Of a DNA stretch of 64,000 nt, positions 1 to 12,110 are shown piece by piece. Source of the DNA: Streptomyces sp. DG2A-72 (GTDB lineage Bacteria; Actinomycetota; Actinomycetes; Streptomycetales; Streptomycetaceae). Within the stretch, counting starts at the first letter, position 1, and each line of letters starts with the position of its first letter. The stretch lies in assembly GCF_030499575.1 (NCBI RefSeq), contig NZ_JASTLC010000001.1, positions 7,402,001 to 7,466,000 on the forward strand, read 5' to 3'. The position numbers were made by a program, and so were the translations under genes. Under the pieces are notes generated by a model. It was not told the DNA's origin and did no database searches. It saw nothing but the letters and a program-made list of their open reading frames with translations.

Positions 1-7
1 CGGTGCA

Positions 8-1835
8 TCAAGCCAGGCTGTCCCGCCAGGCCTGGTGCAGATCCGCGAACCGGCCCGTCCCCGCGATGAGTTCGCCGGGGCTGCCGTCCTCGACGATCCG
101 GCCGTGCTCCATCACCAGCACCCGGTCGGCGATCTCGACGGTGGACAGCCGGTGGGCGATGACGACCGCCGTACGGCCGTGCAGGACCGTCGACATGGCG
201 CGCTGCACGGCCCGTTCGCCCGGTACGTCCAGCGAGCTGGTCGCCTCGTCGAGGATCAGTACGGCCGGGTCGGCGAGCAACGCGCGGGCGAAGGCGACGA
301 GTTGGCGCTGTCCGGCGGAGATACGGCCGCCGCGTTTGCGTACGTCGGTGTCGTAGCCGTCGGGCAGCGCGGCGATGAACTCGTGCGCGCCGATCGCCTT
401 CGCGGCCCGCTCGATCTCCTCGCGCGTGGCGTCGGGACGGCCGATCGCGATGTTCTCGGCGACCGTGCCGGAGAACAGGAACGCCTCCTGCGTCACCATG
501 ACCACCCCGCGCCGCAGTTCGGGCACGTCGAGGTCGCGCAGATCGACGCCGTCGAGCAGGACCCGCCCGGCGGAGGGGTCGTAGAACCGGGCGAGCAGCT
601 TCGCCAGCGTCGACTTGCCCGCGCCGGTCGAGCCGACCACGGCGACCGTCTGCCCGGCGGGGATGGTGAGGTCGAAGCGGGGGAGGACCTCGCCGCCGGT
701 GCGGTACGGGGTGCTCGGTCTCAAGTGCTGGAAGCCGCTGGGGAGTCGACGGCTCGGGCACGGACGGCGTCTGGGCGAGCAGCCCGGCGATCTTCTCCAG
801 CGAGGCGGCGGCCGACTGGTACGAGTTGAGGAACATGCCGAGCCGGTCGATCGGGTCGTACAGCCGCCGCAGATAGAGCACGGCGGCGGCGAGCACGCCG
901 AGGGCCAGAGTGCCGCCCGCCACCCGGTACGCACCCCACAGCACGATGCCCGCGACCGCGGTGTTCGCGACCAGCCGGGACCCGACGACATAGCGGGCCA
1001 TCTCCAGCAGCGCGTCGCCGTTGGTGCGCTCGTGCCGCGCGTTCAGGACGCCGAAGTCACGGTCGTTGACGGCCTCACGGCGGAACGCGCGCACCGGGCG
1101 GATGCCGTTCATCGTCTCCACGAACTTCACGATGACGGCCGCGATCGCGGTGGAGCGGATCCGGTACACCCGTCCCGCGCGCCGCTGATAGACCCGTACG
1201 AGCAGATACAGCGGCACGAACGACGCCACGGCGACCGCGCCCAGGCCCAGATCCAGCCAGAGCAGCATCACCGAGATGTAGACGAAGGACAGCACGACGG
1301 TCACCAGCTCCTGAAGCCCCTCGTTGAGGAGCTCACGCAGCGACTCGACGTCCGTCGTGGAACGGGAGATGAGCCGGCCCGAGGTGTACCGCTCGTGGAA
1401 GTCGATGCTCAGCGCCTGCGCATGCCGGAAGATGCGGCCGCGCAGGTCGAGCAGCACGTCCTGGTTGACGCGGGCGGCGGCGATGATGAACCAGTACTGC
1501 AGCCCGCCGGACGCCAGCGAGCACAGCAGACAGCCGGCGCCCACGGCGATCAGCGGCCCGTAGTCGTCGGCGCGGATCGCCGGTACGGCACTGTCGATGG
1601 CGTACGCCACCAGCAGCGGGCCCGCCTGCACGGCCGCCTGCTGGAGCAGCAGCAGGAACGTCGTGAGGGCGACCCTGGCCTTCATCGGGGCGAGCAGAGA
1701 ACGCAGCAGCGTGGCCGTCGCGCCCGCAGGAGTGGGCAGGACGTCCCGGTCGAAGGGGTCGCCGGGGCCCGCCTTCCGAGGGAGGTCCTGCTGGTCGTCG
1801 TCTGCCGTGGGCACGGAGGTCGAGGGCGCGGTCAC
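8..1835 (-). pseudogene. ABC exporter half-transporter, frameshifted
   Basis: Type I ABC exporter half: an N-terminal six-helix membrane domain and a C-terminal ATPase, probably pairing with the adjacent exporter as a heterodimer. The GTG start overlaps the stop of the upstream exporter by 4 bp (GTGA). The membrane domain reads in one frame down to about 740. The ATPase, with Walker [11 protein letters not shown]-loop VTQEAFLF, signature-like ISAGQRQ, Walker [14 protein letters not shown] and the switch His in VIAHRLS, reads in another frame from about 720 to the TGA at 8-10. At the junction the linker and first beta-strand of the ATPase domain look shorter than in relatives, so a small deletion with a frame change is more likely than one missed base. 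The membrane-domain frame has no stop before the window edge. The signature has A where most have SGGQ. It could be a sequencing error in a live gene; confidence in the family is high, in inactivation moderate. Confidence 0.75.
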
Positions 1836-3670
1836 CGGTTGTCCTCCTCTTCCCCGGACGCTTCTCCGGACATCAGATGGGCGTACTCCGCGTTCGTCCG
1901 CAGCAGTTCGTAGTGCGTGCCCACGGCGGTGATACGGCCGCCGGAGAGCAGGGCGACGCGGTCGGCCAGCAGCACGGTGGACGGGCGGTGCGCCACGATG
2001 AGCGCGGTCGTGTCGGCGAGCACCTCCCGCAGGGCGGCCTCGACGGCGGCCTCCGTATGCACGTCCAGAGCCGACAACGGGTCGTCCAGGACGAGGAATC
2101 TGGGGCTGCCGACGACGGCCCGCGCGAGCGCGAGGCGCTGCCGTTGTCCTCCGGAGAGGCTGAGGCCCTGCTCGCCGACCTGGGTGTCCGTGCCCTGGGG
2201 GAGGGCGTGCGCGAACTCGGCCTGCGCGACGGAGAGCGCGCGGCGCAGTTCCTCGGCGCCGGCCTCGTCGTCGGCGCCCATGAGGACGTTGTCCCCGACG
2301 CTCGCGGAGAAGAGGGTGGGCTCCTCGAAGGCGACGGCGACGAGGGCGCGCAGCGAATCCCGGGGTATCTCGGTGATGTCGGTGCCGTCGAGTGTGATGC
2401 GGCCGGAGGTGACCTCGTGGAGGCGGGGGACGAGGGCGGTGAGGGTCGTCTTGCCGCTTCCGGTGGCGCCGACGAGGGCCATGGACTCGCCGGGGCGTAT
2501 GTGGAGGTCTATGCGGTCGAGGGTGGGTGGGGAGTCGGCGGGGGCGTCGGGGTAGCGGAAGGTGACGGCGGAGAAGTGGATTCCTTCGTTGTTGGCTGCG
2601 GGTTTGTGGGGGCTTGTCGCGCCCACGCGGCGGAGCCGCATATGTGACAGCCCCGCGCCCCTTGGGGGCGCTTCTGCCTCCGGCGATTCGTCCATCACCT
2701 CGAAGTACCGCTCCGTAGCGGTCGCCGCCTCCTGACTCATCGCCAGCAGGAACCCGATCGACTCCACCGGCCACCGAATCGCAAGCGCCGTCGACAGAAA
2801 CGCCACCAACGTCCCCGCCGACAACGCCCCGTCAGCCACCTGCACGGCCCCCAGCACCAGCGCCGCCCCGATCGCCACCTCCGGGAGGGTCACGATGATG
2901 GCCCAGATCGTCGCCAGCAGGCGAGCCTTCCGCAGCTCCGTCCCCCGCAGGGTCCGGGACAGTTCACGGAACGCTCGGGCCTGGCTCCGATGCCGCCCGA
3001 AGCCCTTGATGATCCGGATGCCGAGGACGCTCTCCTCGACGACGGTCGTCAGGTCGCCGACCTGGTCCTGCGCCCGCCGCGCGACCTCGGCGTAGCGCCG
3101 CTCGAAGATCACGCAGGTGATCAGTACGGGCACGGCGGGACCGAGTATGACCAGTCCCAGCGTCCAGTCCTGCGCCAGCATGATGGCCACGCCGACCAGG
3201 ATCGTCACCCCGTTGACCAGCAGGAACGTCAGCGGAAAGGCCAGGAACATGCGCAGCAGCATCAGGTCTGTGGTGCCCCGGGAGAGGAGCTGGCCGGATG
3301 CCCAGCGGTCGTGGAAGGCGACCGGCAGCCGCTGCAGATGCCGGTACAGATCCGCCCGCATCTCCGCCTCGACATGCGACAGCGGCCGTGCCACCAGCCA
3401 CCGCCGCAGCCCGAACAGCAGCGCCTCCGCGAACCCGAGCAGCAGCAGATACAGCGCCCCGAGCCAGACGCCCGCCGGATCCCGCTCCGCGACCGGCCCG
3501 TCCACCATCCACTTCAGGACGAGCGGAATCACCAGCCCCACGCACGAGGCGAGTACGGCGACGAACGCGGCGGTGAACAGCCGCACCCGGACGGGCCGCA
3601 CATAGGGCCACAACCGCAACAGGGTTTTGACGGCGGAGCGTTCCTTGGTGGTGGCACGTGTCGTGGACAT
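1832..3670 (-). CDS. ABC exporter half-transporter (permease fused to ATPase)
   Basis: A 612-residue multidrug-exporter-type protein. Residues about 1-320 form the membrane domain with hydrophobic helices. The ATPase domain occupies about 360-600, with Walker A GATGSGKT, a Q-loop-like AFEEPTLF (E where Q is usual), signature LSLSGGQRQR, Walker B FLVLDDPLSALD (D where the catalytic Glu is usual) and VAHRPS as the switch. A degenerate catalytic Glu and switch are typical of one half of heterodimeric exporters, and the downstream partner has the canonical Glu, so this protein likely supplies the degenerate ATPase site. The linker at about residues 333-359 is translated from a dispersed Streptomyces repeat (see 2594-2672), which inserted without breaking the frame. 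Substrate unknown. The ATG start has no close alternative. Confidence 0.9.
   Translation of the reverse strand: MSTTRATTKERSAVKTLLRLWPYVRPVRVRLFTAAFVAVLASCVGLVIPLVLKWMVDGPVAERDPAGVWLGALYLLLLGFAEALLFGLRRWLVARPLSHVEAEMRADLYRHLQRLPVAFHDRWASGQLLSRGTTDLMLLRMFLAFPLTFLLVNGVTILVGVAIMLAQDWTLGLVILGPAVPVLITCVIFERRYAEVARRAQDQVGDLTTVVEESVLGIRIIKGFGRHRSQARAFRELSRTLRGTELRKARLLATIWAIIVTLPEVAIGAALVLGAVQVADGALSAGTLVAFLSTALAIRWPVESIGFLLAMSQEAATATERYFEVMDESPEAEAPPRGAGLSHMRLRRVGATSPHKPAANNEGIHFSAVTFRYPDAPADSPPTLDRIDLHIRPGESMALVGATGSGKTTLTALVPRLHEVTSGRITLDGTDITEIPRDSLRALVAVAFEEPTLFSASVGDNVLMGADDEAGAEELRRALSVAQAEFAHALPQGTDTQVGEQGLSLSGGQRQRLALARAVVGSPRFLVLDDPLSALDVHTEAAVEAALREVLADTTALIVAHRPSTVLLADRVALLSGGRITAVGTHYELLRTNAEYAHLMSGEASGEEEDNR
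2594..2672 (-). repeat. Dispersed intergenic-type repeat, copy inside a coding region
   Basis: On the minus strand this reads GGGGCGCGGGGCTGT, then a core GCGGCTCCGCCGCGTGGG, then GCGCGACAAGCC. The same order of blocks occurs at 55766-55842, and a shorter variant (GGGGCGCGGGG, then CTGCGCGACCAGCC) at 13343-13421. Those two copies lie between genes; this one sits in frame in the linker of an ABC exporter. It contains short inverted repeats (GCGGCTCCGCCGC). Similar sequences recur between genes across Streptomyces chromosomes (recalled knowledge). Confidence 0.75.
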
Positions 3671-3877
3671 CAGCAGCGAGCCTACGGACCGGCACTGACA
3701 ACGCCCACCGAGTTTTGGCCGGACCGGGATCGGCCGCTGGTCCTACGACCTGCGCGTTCGGCACATCGAACCAAGGGGGCCCGGGATGGTCGTACCCCCG
3801 CATCAACCGATCGGCCGATGCGCCTTCGAGCGCGACGGCCGATGCGGCGGACCCCGCCCCGCCGGGACCCTCGAAGC

Positions 3878-4801
3878 ATGCCAGCCACATCTGTCATCGA
3901 AGTCAGTGGACTACGCAAGTCCTACGGCGGCCGGGCCGTCGTCGACGGGGTCTCCTTCACCGTCGGGGAGGGCGAGATCTTCGGGATCCTCGGCCCGAAC
4001 GGCGCCGGCAAGACCACCACCGTCGAGTGCGTCGAGGGCCTGCGCGTCCCCGACGCGGGCCGCGTCCGGGTCGCCGGGCTCGATCCGGTCGCCGACCACG
4101 ACAAGGTCACCCGCGTCCTGGGCGCCCAGCTCCAGGAGAGCGAACTCCAGGGGAAGCTCACCGTCCGCGAGGCGCTGGAGCTGTACACCGCCTTCTACCC
4201 GACCCCGGCCGACTGGCGCCCGCTCGCCGAACGCCTCGGTCTCACCGACAAGTTGACCACCCGGTTCGGCCGCCTCAGCGGCGGCCAGAAACAGCGCCTG
4301 TTCATCGCGCTCGCCCTGATCGGCAACCCCCGCATCGTCGTCCTCGACGAGCTGACCACCGGCCTCGACCCGCGCGCCCGCCGCGACACCTGGCAGCTCA
4401 TCGAGGAGGTCCGGGACAGCGGGGTCACCGTCCTGCTCGTCACCCACTTCATGGAGGAGGCGCAGCGGCTGTGTGACCGGATCGCCGTGATCGACAAGGG
4501 GCGGATCGCCGCGCTGGACACCCCGGACGGGCTGATCCGCCGCTCCGCCGGTGCCACGGTGATCACCTTCACGCCGTCCGCGCCGCTGGACGAACAGGAG
4601 CTGAGCGCCCTGCCCGCGCTCGCCTCCGTCGAGCACAAGGACGGCCGGATCACCCTGTCCGGCAGTGACGAGACGGTCAACGCCGTGATCACGCTGCTCG
4701 CCCGCCACCGCATCACCGCCCACCAACTGCGCGTCAGCGACGCCACGCTGGACGACGCGTTCCTGGACCTCACGAAGACCACGACGGAGACCACACGATG
4801 A
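3878..4801 (+). CDS. ABC-2 type transporter ATP-binding protein
   Basis: A 307-residue stand-alone ATPase of the daunorubicin-resistance (DrrA-like) class. Walker A GPNGAGKTTT lies near residue 40, signature LSGGQKQR near 136, Walker B IVVLDELTTGLD near 156 (L replaces the usual P) and the switch His in VTHFMEEA near 190. The C-terminal 70 residues form the usual accessory region. The ATG at 3878 is chosen because family members start close to the first beta-strand, although the frame stays open upstream. The stop overlaps the permease start by 4 bp (ATGA), so the two are translationally coupled. It is followed by a sensor kinase and regulator, an arrangement typical of TCS-controlled export of peptides, lipids or antibiotics. 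Substrate cannot be read from the sequence. Confidence 0.92.
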   Translation: MPATSVIEVSGLRKSYGGRAVVDGVSFTVGEGEIFGILGPNGAGKTTTVECVEGLRVPDAGRVRVAGLDPVADHDKVTRVLGAQLQESELQGKLTVREALELYTAFYPTPADWRPLAERLGLTDKLTTRFGRLSGGQKQRLFIALALIGNPRIVVLDELTTGLDPRARRDTWQLIEEVRDSGVTVLLVTHFMEEAQRLCDRIAVIDKGRIAALDTPDGLIRRSAGATVITFTPSAPLDEQELSALPALASVEHKDGRITLSGSDETVNAVITLLARHRITAHQLRVSDATLDDAFLDLTKTTTETTR

Positions 4802-5532
4802 ACACCGCCGTACTGCGCACCGAGGCCCGCCTGCTCGCCCGCGAACCCAGCAGCCTCTTCTGGATCGTGATCTTCCCGCCCCTGCTGGTGGCCATCCTGG
4901 GCGCCGTCCCGGCGTTCCGTGAGACCCAGGACGAGCTCGGCGGCCTGCGCATCGTCGACACCTACGTCCCCGTGGCCGTGCTGGCCGGCATGATCGTGGC
5001 CGGCGTGCAGTCGATGCCGATCGGCCTCACCGGCTACCGGGAGCAGGGCATCCTGCGCCGGATGTCCACCACGCCGGTCAAACCGTCGGCGCTGCTCTCA
5101 GCGCAGATGCTGGTGCACGCCCTGGCCGCCGTGCTCTCGGCGCTGCTCGCGCTCGCCGTCGGCCGCTTCGGCTACGACGTACGACTGCCCCAGCAGCCGT
5201 TCGGCTATCTGCTCGCGCTTGTGCTCGCGGTCCTCGTCGCGATCGCCCTGGGATCGGTGATCTCGGCCGTGTCCCGGACGGTGAAGATCGCGGGCACCGT
5301 CGGGACGGTGGTGTTCTTCCCGATGCTGTTCTGCGCGGGAGTGTGGCTGCCGGTGCAGGCGATGCCCGACGTCATGGCCGACATCGTCGGGTTCACGCCG
5401 TTCGGCGCCGCCGCACAGGCGCTGGGCGAGGCCATGGTGGGCGACTGGCCCGGCTGGACCCACCTGGGCGTGATGGCGGCCTGGACGGTGGTGCTGTCGG
5501 TGTCGGCGGCGCGCTGGTTCCGGTGGGAGTAG
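4798..5532 (+). CDS. ABC-2 type transporter permease
   Basis: A 244-residue integral membrane protein with about six hydrophobic segments (for example near residues 20-45, 55-75, 100-120, 135-160, 165-185 and 220-240). This is the usual size and plan of the permease partner of DrrA-type ATPases. It carries the ABC-2 features of a cytoplasmic N-terminus and a conserved stretch around GYREQGILRRMSTTP near residue 80, which fits the coupling-helix region. Its ATG overlaps the ATPase stop by 4 bp. The two-component genes start about 25 bp downstream, so all four probably form one operon. Confidence 0.9.
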   Translation: MNTAVLRTEARLLAREPSSLFWIVIFPPLLVAILGAVPAFRETQDELGGLRIVDTYVPVAVLAGMIVAGVQSMPIGLTGYREQGILRRMSTTPVKPSALLSAQMLVHALAAVLSALLALAVGRFGYDVRLPQQPFGYLLALVLAVLVAIALGSVISAVSRTVKIAGTVGTVVFFPMLFCAGVWLPVQAMPDVMADIVGFTPFGAAAQALGEAMVGDWPGWTHLGVMAAWTVVLSVSAARWFRWE

Positions 5533-5557
5533 GCGGCCCGCCGTGCAGACTGGAGGC

Positions 5558-6814
5558 ATGACCGCGGCGGACACGGACCTCGAGCGGCGCTGGCAGCTGG
5601 TCCGCACCAAGGGACCGTACGCGCTGCTCGCGGTCGGCACGCTGCTGTCCGTCGCCACCGTCGAACTGATGCCGAGCACGGCGGAGCGGAACGCGGTCGC
5701 GGCGCTGGTCGCCGCGGGTTTCGCACTCCAGCTGTGGTGGGGCCGGGCGAGCCGCACCCGCCCGGGCCCGTCCACCCTCGGCACCGTGTACTACGTCGTG
5801 CGCTGGGCGCTCAGCTTCGTGCTCACCTGGCTGAATCCGTTCTTCGCGTTCTACGCGGTCACCGGCTACTTCGACGCCGAAGAACTGATGCCCGGGCGCT
5901 ACCTCCGGTGGATCGGCCCGTTCGCCTGCTCGATCGCCGTCTCGGGCTCGCAGGCCGGCGGGATGCCGTTCCACGACCCGGTGCAGTGGCCCGTGTTCGC
6001 CGGACTGCTGGTCGTCAACAACGTGATCCTGACAGTGGTCGGCCATCTCACGTCCCAGCAGGAGGAACGCTCCCGCGCCCGCGCCGAGACCATCACCGAA
6101 CTCGAACGCACCAACGCCGCGTTGCAGCAGGCCCTCGACGAGAACGCCGCCCTCCACGCCCAACTCCTCGTCCAGGCACGGGAAGCCGGCGTCGCCGACG
6201 AACGCAGGCGGCTCGCCGCCGAGATCCACGACACCCTCGCCCAGGGCCTGACCGGCATCATCGCCCAGCTCCAGGTCGTCGCGAACGCCGGCGACCTGGA
6301 GACCGCCCGCACCCATCTCCAGCGCGCCTCGGACCTGGCCCGGCACAGCCTCGGCGAGGCCCGCCGCTCCGTGCACAACCTGGCCCCCGTGGCCCTGGAG
6401 AACGACGGCCTGCCACAGGCCCTGAAGAGCACGGTCGCCGAATGGGGCGAACGGACCGGAATCCGGGCCGAGTTCACCGTCACCGGCACCGCGGAACACC
6501 TCCACGACGAGGTCTCGGCGACCCTGCTGAGGATCGCCCAGGAGGCCCTGTCCAACGCCTCCCGCCACGCGCACGCCACACGTCTCGGCGTGACCCTGAG
6601 CTTCATGGGCGACGAGGTGGTCCTCGACATCCGCGACGACGGCCGCGGCTTCGACCCCCTCGCCGCCCGCGAACGCACCCACACCGGCGGCTTCGGCCTC
6701 GACGGCATGCGCGCCCGCGCCGAACGCATCGCCGGCGCGCTCACCGTCGAGTCCGAGCCAGGGCACGGCACGGCGCTGTCTGTTCGCGTACCGTTGGTCC
6801 GCCATGACCAGTGA
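5558..6814 (+). CDS. Sensor histidine kinase, NarL/DesK type
   Basis: Membrane-bound sensor kinase of about 418 residues. The N-terminal 150 residues hold several membrane helices and no large extracellular domain. A coiled coil at about 155-215 leads to the HisKA_3 dimerisation box, with the phospho-accepting His in EIHDTLAQG near residue 222. The HATPase domain follows, with N-box QEALSNASRHAHA and G-boxes DDGRGFD and GGFGLDGM. The ATG at 5558 is preceded by GGAGG only one base away; an in-frame GTG at 5543 with better spacing is an alternative start. The stop overlaps the response regulator by 11 bp. Lack of an external sensor domain suggests sensing inside the membrane, perhaps of the compound exported by the upstream transporter. 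Confidence 0.92.
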   Translation: MTAADTDLERRWQLVRTKGPYALLAVGTLLSVATVELMPSTAERNAVAALVAAGFALQLWWGRASRTRPGPSTLGTVYYVVRWALSFVLTWLNPFFAFYAVTGYFDAEELMPGRYLRWIGPFACSIAVSGSQAGGMPFHDPVQWPVFAGLLVVNNVILTVVGHLTSQQEERSRARAETITELERTNAALQQALDENAALHAQLLVQAREAGVADERRRLAAEIHDTLAQGLTGIIAQLQVVANAGDLETARTHLQRASDLARHSLGEARRSVHNLAPVALENDGLPQALKSTVAEWGERTGIRAEFTVTGTAEHLHDEVSATLLRIAQEALSNASRHAHATRLGVTLSFMGDEVVLDIRDDGRGFDPLAARERTHTGGFGLDGMRARAERIAGALTVESEPGHGTALSVRVPLVRHDQ

Positions 6815-7442
6815 TATCTCGGTGCTGATCGTCGACGACCATCCCGTCGTACGCGACGGTCTGCGCGGCATGTTCGAGTCGGCCCCCGGCTTCACGGTCC
6901 TCGGCGAGGCCTCGGGCGGCGTCGAGGCCGTCGAGAAGGCCGCCGCCCTGGACCCGGACGTGATCCTGATGGACCTGCGGATGCCGGGCGGCGCGGGAGT
7001 CGACGCCATCCGCGAGCTGACGCGCCGGTCCGCCCGCGCGAAGGTGCTCGTCCTCACCACGTACGACACCGACTCCGACACCCTCCCGGCGATCGAGGCG
7101 GGCGCCACCGGCTACCTCCTGAAGGACGCCCCCCGCGACGAACTGTTCACCGCGGTCCGCGCGGCGGCGGAAGGCCGCACCGTCCTCTCCCCGGCCGTCG
7201 CCTCCCGCCTGGTCTCCGCGGTCCGTACTCCTGGGGCTCCCGGCAACGAACCCCTCTCCACCCGCGAGCGCGAGGTGCTGGCCCTCGTCGCCAAAGGCAC
7301 CTCCAACCGCGAGATCGCCCGCGTCCTCTTCATCAGCGAGGCCACCGTCAAGACCCACCTCACCCACCTCTACGCCAAGCTGGGCGTCAAGGACCGGGCG
7401 GCTGCGGTGGCGGTGGCGTACGACCGCGGAATCCTCGGCTGA
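6804..7442 (+). CDS. Response regulator, NarL/LuxR type
   Basis: A 212-residue regulator. The receiver domain (about 1-125) has the acidic pair near residue 11 (VDDHP), the phospho-acceptor Asp near 55 (MDLRMPGG), the conserved Thr in LTTYD and the Lys in LLKDA. The LuxR-type helix-turn-helix (about 145-210) begins LSTREREVLALVAKG and contains SNREIARVLFISEATVKTH. It starts inside the kinase gene, so kinase and regulator are co-translated and must be cognate partners. It likely controls the ABC-2 transporter operon upstream. It ends directly against the convergent sulfatase remnant. Confidence 0.94.
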   Translation: MTSDISVLIVDDHPVVRDGLRGMFESAPGFTVLGEASGGVEAVEKAAALDPDVILMDLRMPGGAGVDAIRELTRRSARAKVLVLTTYDTDSDTLPAIEAGATGYLLKDAPRDELFTAVRAAAEGRTVLSPAVASRLVSAVRTPGAPGNEPLSTREREVLALVAKGTSNREIARVLFISEATVKTHLTHLYAKLGVKDRAAAVAVAYDRGILG

Positions 7443-8250
7443 TCAGGTGGCGGGGTACGGGAGGAGACCGTCCGCGACACGCTCCCAGGACGCCTTCAGC
7501 CCGGCCGGCAACTCCGGCCGGTCCGGCGCGAGATCGGCCTGCTCACGGGCGTCGGCGGCCAGGTGGTACAGATGGTCGACGCCCTCGGCGTCCTGGTAGC
7601 ACTTCCAGTCCCCGCGCCTGAGCGCCCGGTTCGCCCGCACCCGCCAGAACAGGTCGCGTTCGGGCAGTTCCTCGCCCCGCAGCAGGTACCCCGCGAGACT
7701 CGTGCCGTCCAGCGGATACGCCGGGTCGGGCCGGGCGCCGCCCAGCTCCAGCAGCACGAACTTCTCACCGCTCAGGGCCAGTTGTAGGAGTAGCGCTCGC
7801 CGCCGTTGTCGCTGGCGAACAGCACCAGCGTGTGCTCCTCCTGTCCGGAGCGGCGTAGCGCGGCCAGGACCTCGCCGACGGCCGCGTCCAGGCCCTCCAC
7901 CATATTCGTCCCAGCCCGACTTGGTGGGGCTGTGGTCGGGCAGTCGGCCGCAGTGCCACTTGCCGATCAGGGCGGTGGCGTAGCCCGCCTTCTTCAGCAG
8001 GGAGGCCAGGGTGGGATGGTCCGGGGCCAGCCCCTGGGCCCGGTCGGCGATGGGCTCGGCGAGCAGGTCGCCGACCCGGAGTACGCGTCCGTGAACCGCA
8101 CGCCCTGCCGGGCCGGTCGGCCCAGCCGGGGTCGTCGCCGAGGATGACCAGGATGTTGGGGCGCTTGCCGGTCGAGGCGGTGGGGCGCGCCTTGAAGGGA
8201 CGTTCGGCAGCGGCTTCGGCGGTCGTCGTCGTACCGGCGACGGCTCTCAC
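7443..8250 (-). pseudogene. Sulfatase remnant with frameshifts and deletions
   Basis: Pieces of one arylsulfatase-type protein appear in order but in several frames: the N-terminal metal-binding start [11 protein letters not shown] near 8155, the region [14 protein letters not shown] that carries the formylglycine-type Cys near 8085, then [19 protein letters not shown] near 8000, FASDNGG near 7815, and a C-terminal part in one open frame from 7757 to the stop at 7443. Normal sulfatases have about 450 or more residues; only about 270 codons are left, so internal segments are missing. A fourth frame change sits near 7780, where the FASDNGG frame meets TGA. The gene is almost certainly dead. It is convergent with the response regulator and follows glgX on the same strand. 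Confidence 0.85.
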
Positions 8251-8260
8251 GGCACCACCA

Positions 8261-10516
<2,256 letters not shown>

Positions 10517-10669
10517 CTGACAGCCTCCCACGGCTCGCGGAACGACCCGCAGGAAGAGCGTGCAGCGTCCCGGCCACGGCTCCCCGTCGTGTCGTCCTCC
10601 CCACTCTTCTGCCCAGAGCTTGGGTCGCACTCACGTTTCCCGGGAGCGGGCCCTGTCGTTGGGGTCGTT

Positions 10670-11923
10670 GTGAGGCACGTACATGGGCGCGCGCGGCGCG
10701 CGGGGGCCGCGCTGGCCGCCGTACTGACATGGGCAGGACTGCTGGCCGGAGCCGCCGGATGCACGTCGGACGACGGCTCGGGCGGGGCCGGCATCGACGC
10801 GGTGTTCGGCAAGGCCCGGGCACCGGAGGACGTCATTCGCGTCTCGCCGGACGACGGCAGCAGGGGCGTGAAACCCGACACGAGACTGCGGGTACGGGTG
10901 CCCAGCGGGCGCCTGGAATCGGTGCGGGTCGTCAAGTCCCAGGACGCGCAGGAGACCCCCGTCTCCGGGCACATCTCCGAGGACGGGCTGCGCTGGGAGC
11001 CCGACGACGAGAAGCTCGCGCTGGCCGCCGAGTACACGGTCGACGCGGTGGCACTGGACGGCCGGGGACGGCGCTCGGCACGGCACACGACCTTCACCAC
11101 GTACGTCCCCGAGGAGCGGTTCATCGGGTACGTCGCCCCGGAGAACCGCTCCACCGTCGGCACCGGGATGATCGTCTCCATCGAGTTCAACCGGGAGATC
11201 GCCGACCGCGCCGCCGTCGAACGCGCCGTCCACGTCAGCGCGAAGCCCGCCGTCGAGATCCGCCCGCACTGGTTCGGCAACGGCCGCCTCGACTTCCGCC
11301 CCGAGCGCTACTGGAAACCCGGCACCCAGGTCACCGTCGCCCTGCGCTTCCGCGACATCGAAGGCGCACCCGGCGTCTACGGCCTCCAGTACAAGACGTT
11401 CTCCTTCACCGTCGGCCGCAGCCAGGTCTCCCTGGTCGACGCCCGCGCGCACACCATGGACGTACGCCGGGACGACGAGCTGCTCGCCACCGTGCCGATC
11501 ACCGCCGGAGCCCCCAAGCACACGACGTACAACGGCAAGATGGTGGTCACCGAGATGCTCGACATGACCCGGATGAACGGCGCCACGGTCGGCTTCAAGA
11601 AGGCCAACGGCAAGGGCGAGTACGACATCCCGGACGTCCCGCACGCCATGCGCCTCACCGACTCCGGCACCTTCCTGCACGGCAACTACTGGGCGCCGGA
11701 CACCGTCTTCGGCCGGACCAACGTCAGCCACGGCTGTGTCGGCCTGCGCGATGTGAAGGGCGGCGGCTCGGACACCCCGGCCGGCTGGTTCTTCGACCGC
11801 AGCCTCGTCGGGGACGTCGTCGAGGTCATCCACAGCAATGACAAAAAGGTCGCTCCCGACAACGGCCTCGGAGGGTGGAATATGGGCTGGAAGGAGTGGA
11901 AGGCGGGCAGTGCGGTGAAGTAG
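10670..11923 (+). CDS. L,D-transpeptidase lipoprotein (YkuD), first of a pair
   Basis: A lipoprotein of about 417 residues that forms 3-3 peptidoglycan cross-links outside the membrane. A short basic N-terminus and hydrophobic helix end in a lipobox-like LAGAAGC. Two Ig-like domains (about 55-240) precede the YkuD catalytic domain, with HGNYW near 335 and the catalytic Cys about residue 356 in SHGCVGLRD. The layout matches mycobacterial LdtMt2-type enzymes. The GTG at 10670 is preferred because it places a signal sequence at the N-terminus; the frame is open far upstream but that part is antisense to glgX. A paralogue follows, sharing most catalytic-domain motifs, so this is a tandem duplication. 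Confidence 0.9.
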   Translation: MRHVHGRARRAGAALAAVLTWAGLLAGAAGCTSDDGSGGAGIDAVFGKARAPEDVIRVSPDDGSRGVKPDTRLRVRVPSGRLESVRVVKSQDAQETPVSGHISEDGLRWEPDDEKLALAAEYTVDAVALDGRGRRSARHTTFTTYVPEERFIGYVAPENRSTVGTGMIVSIEFNREIADRAAVERAVHVSAKPAVEIRPHWFGNGRLDFRPERYWKPGTQVTVALRFRDIEGAPGVYGLQYKTFSFTVGRSQVSLVDARAHTMDVRRDDELLATVPITAGAPKHTTYNGKMVVTEMLDMTRMNGATVGFKKANGKGEYDIPDVPHAMRLTDSGTFLHGNYWAPDTVFGRTNVSHGCVGLRDVKGGGSDTPAGWFFDRSLVGDVVEVIHSNDKKVAPDNGLGGWNMGWKEWKAGSAVK

Positions 11924-12110
11924 CGGGAGCATGGGGTGGGTTGGCCGACATTCTGTTGAAGTTCGGTACGGAACAGTGACAATCATGCGGTGACCATGCC
12001 GCTGGCCTTGTGGTTAATATGCGCCGAGCGCGCGGGACGCGCCGGGGGAGCGGGCCCGACCAGGCCCGGCGGGGGGTCCGGTGGACGGGCCCGGCGAGGG
12101 GAGAAAGAAC

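Noticed and set aside
615..1913. Long plus-strand open frame of 432 codons
   Set aside because: Antisense to the ABC exporter; Gln/Arg/His-rich composition with no family motif, as expected for a shadow frame in high-GC DNA.
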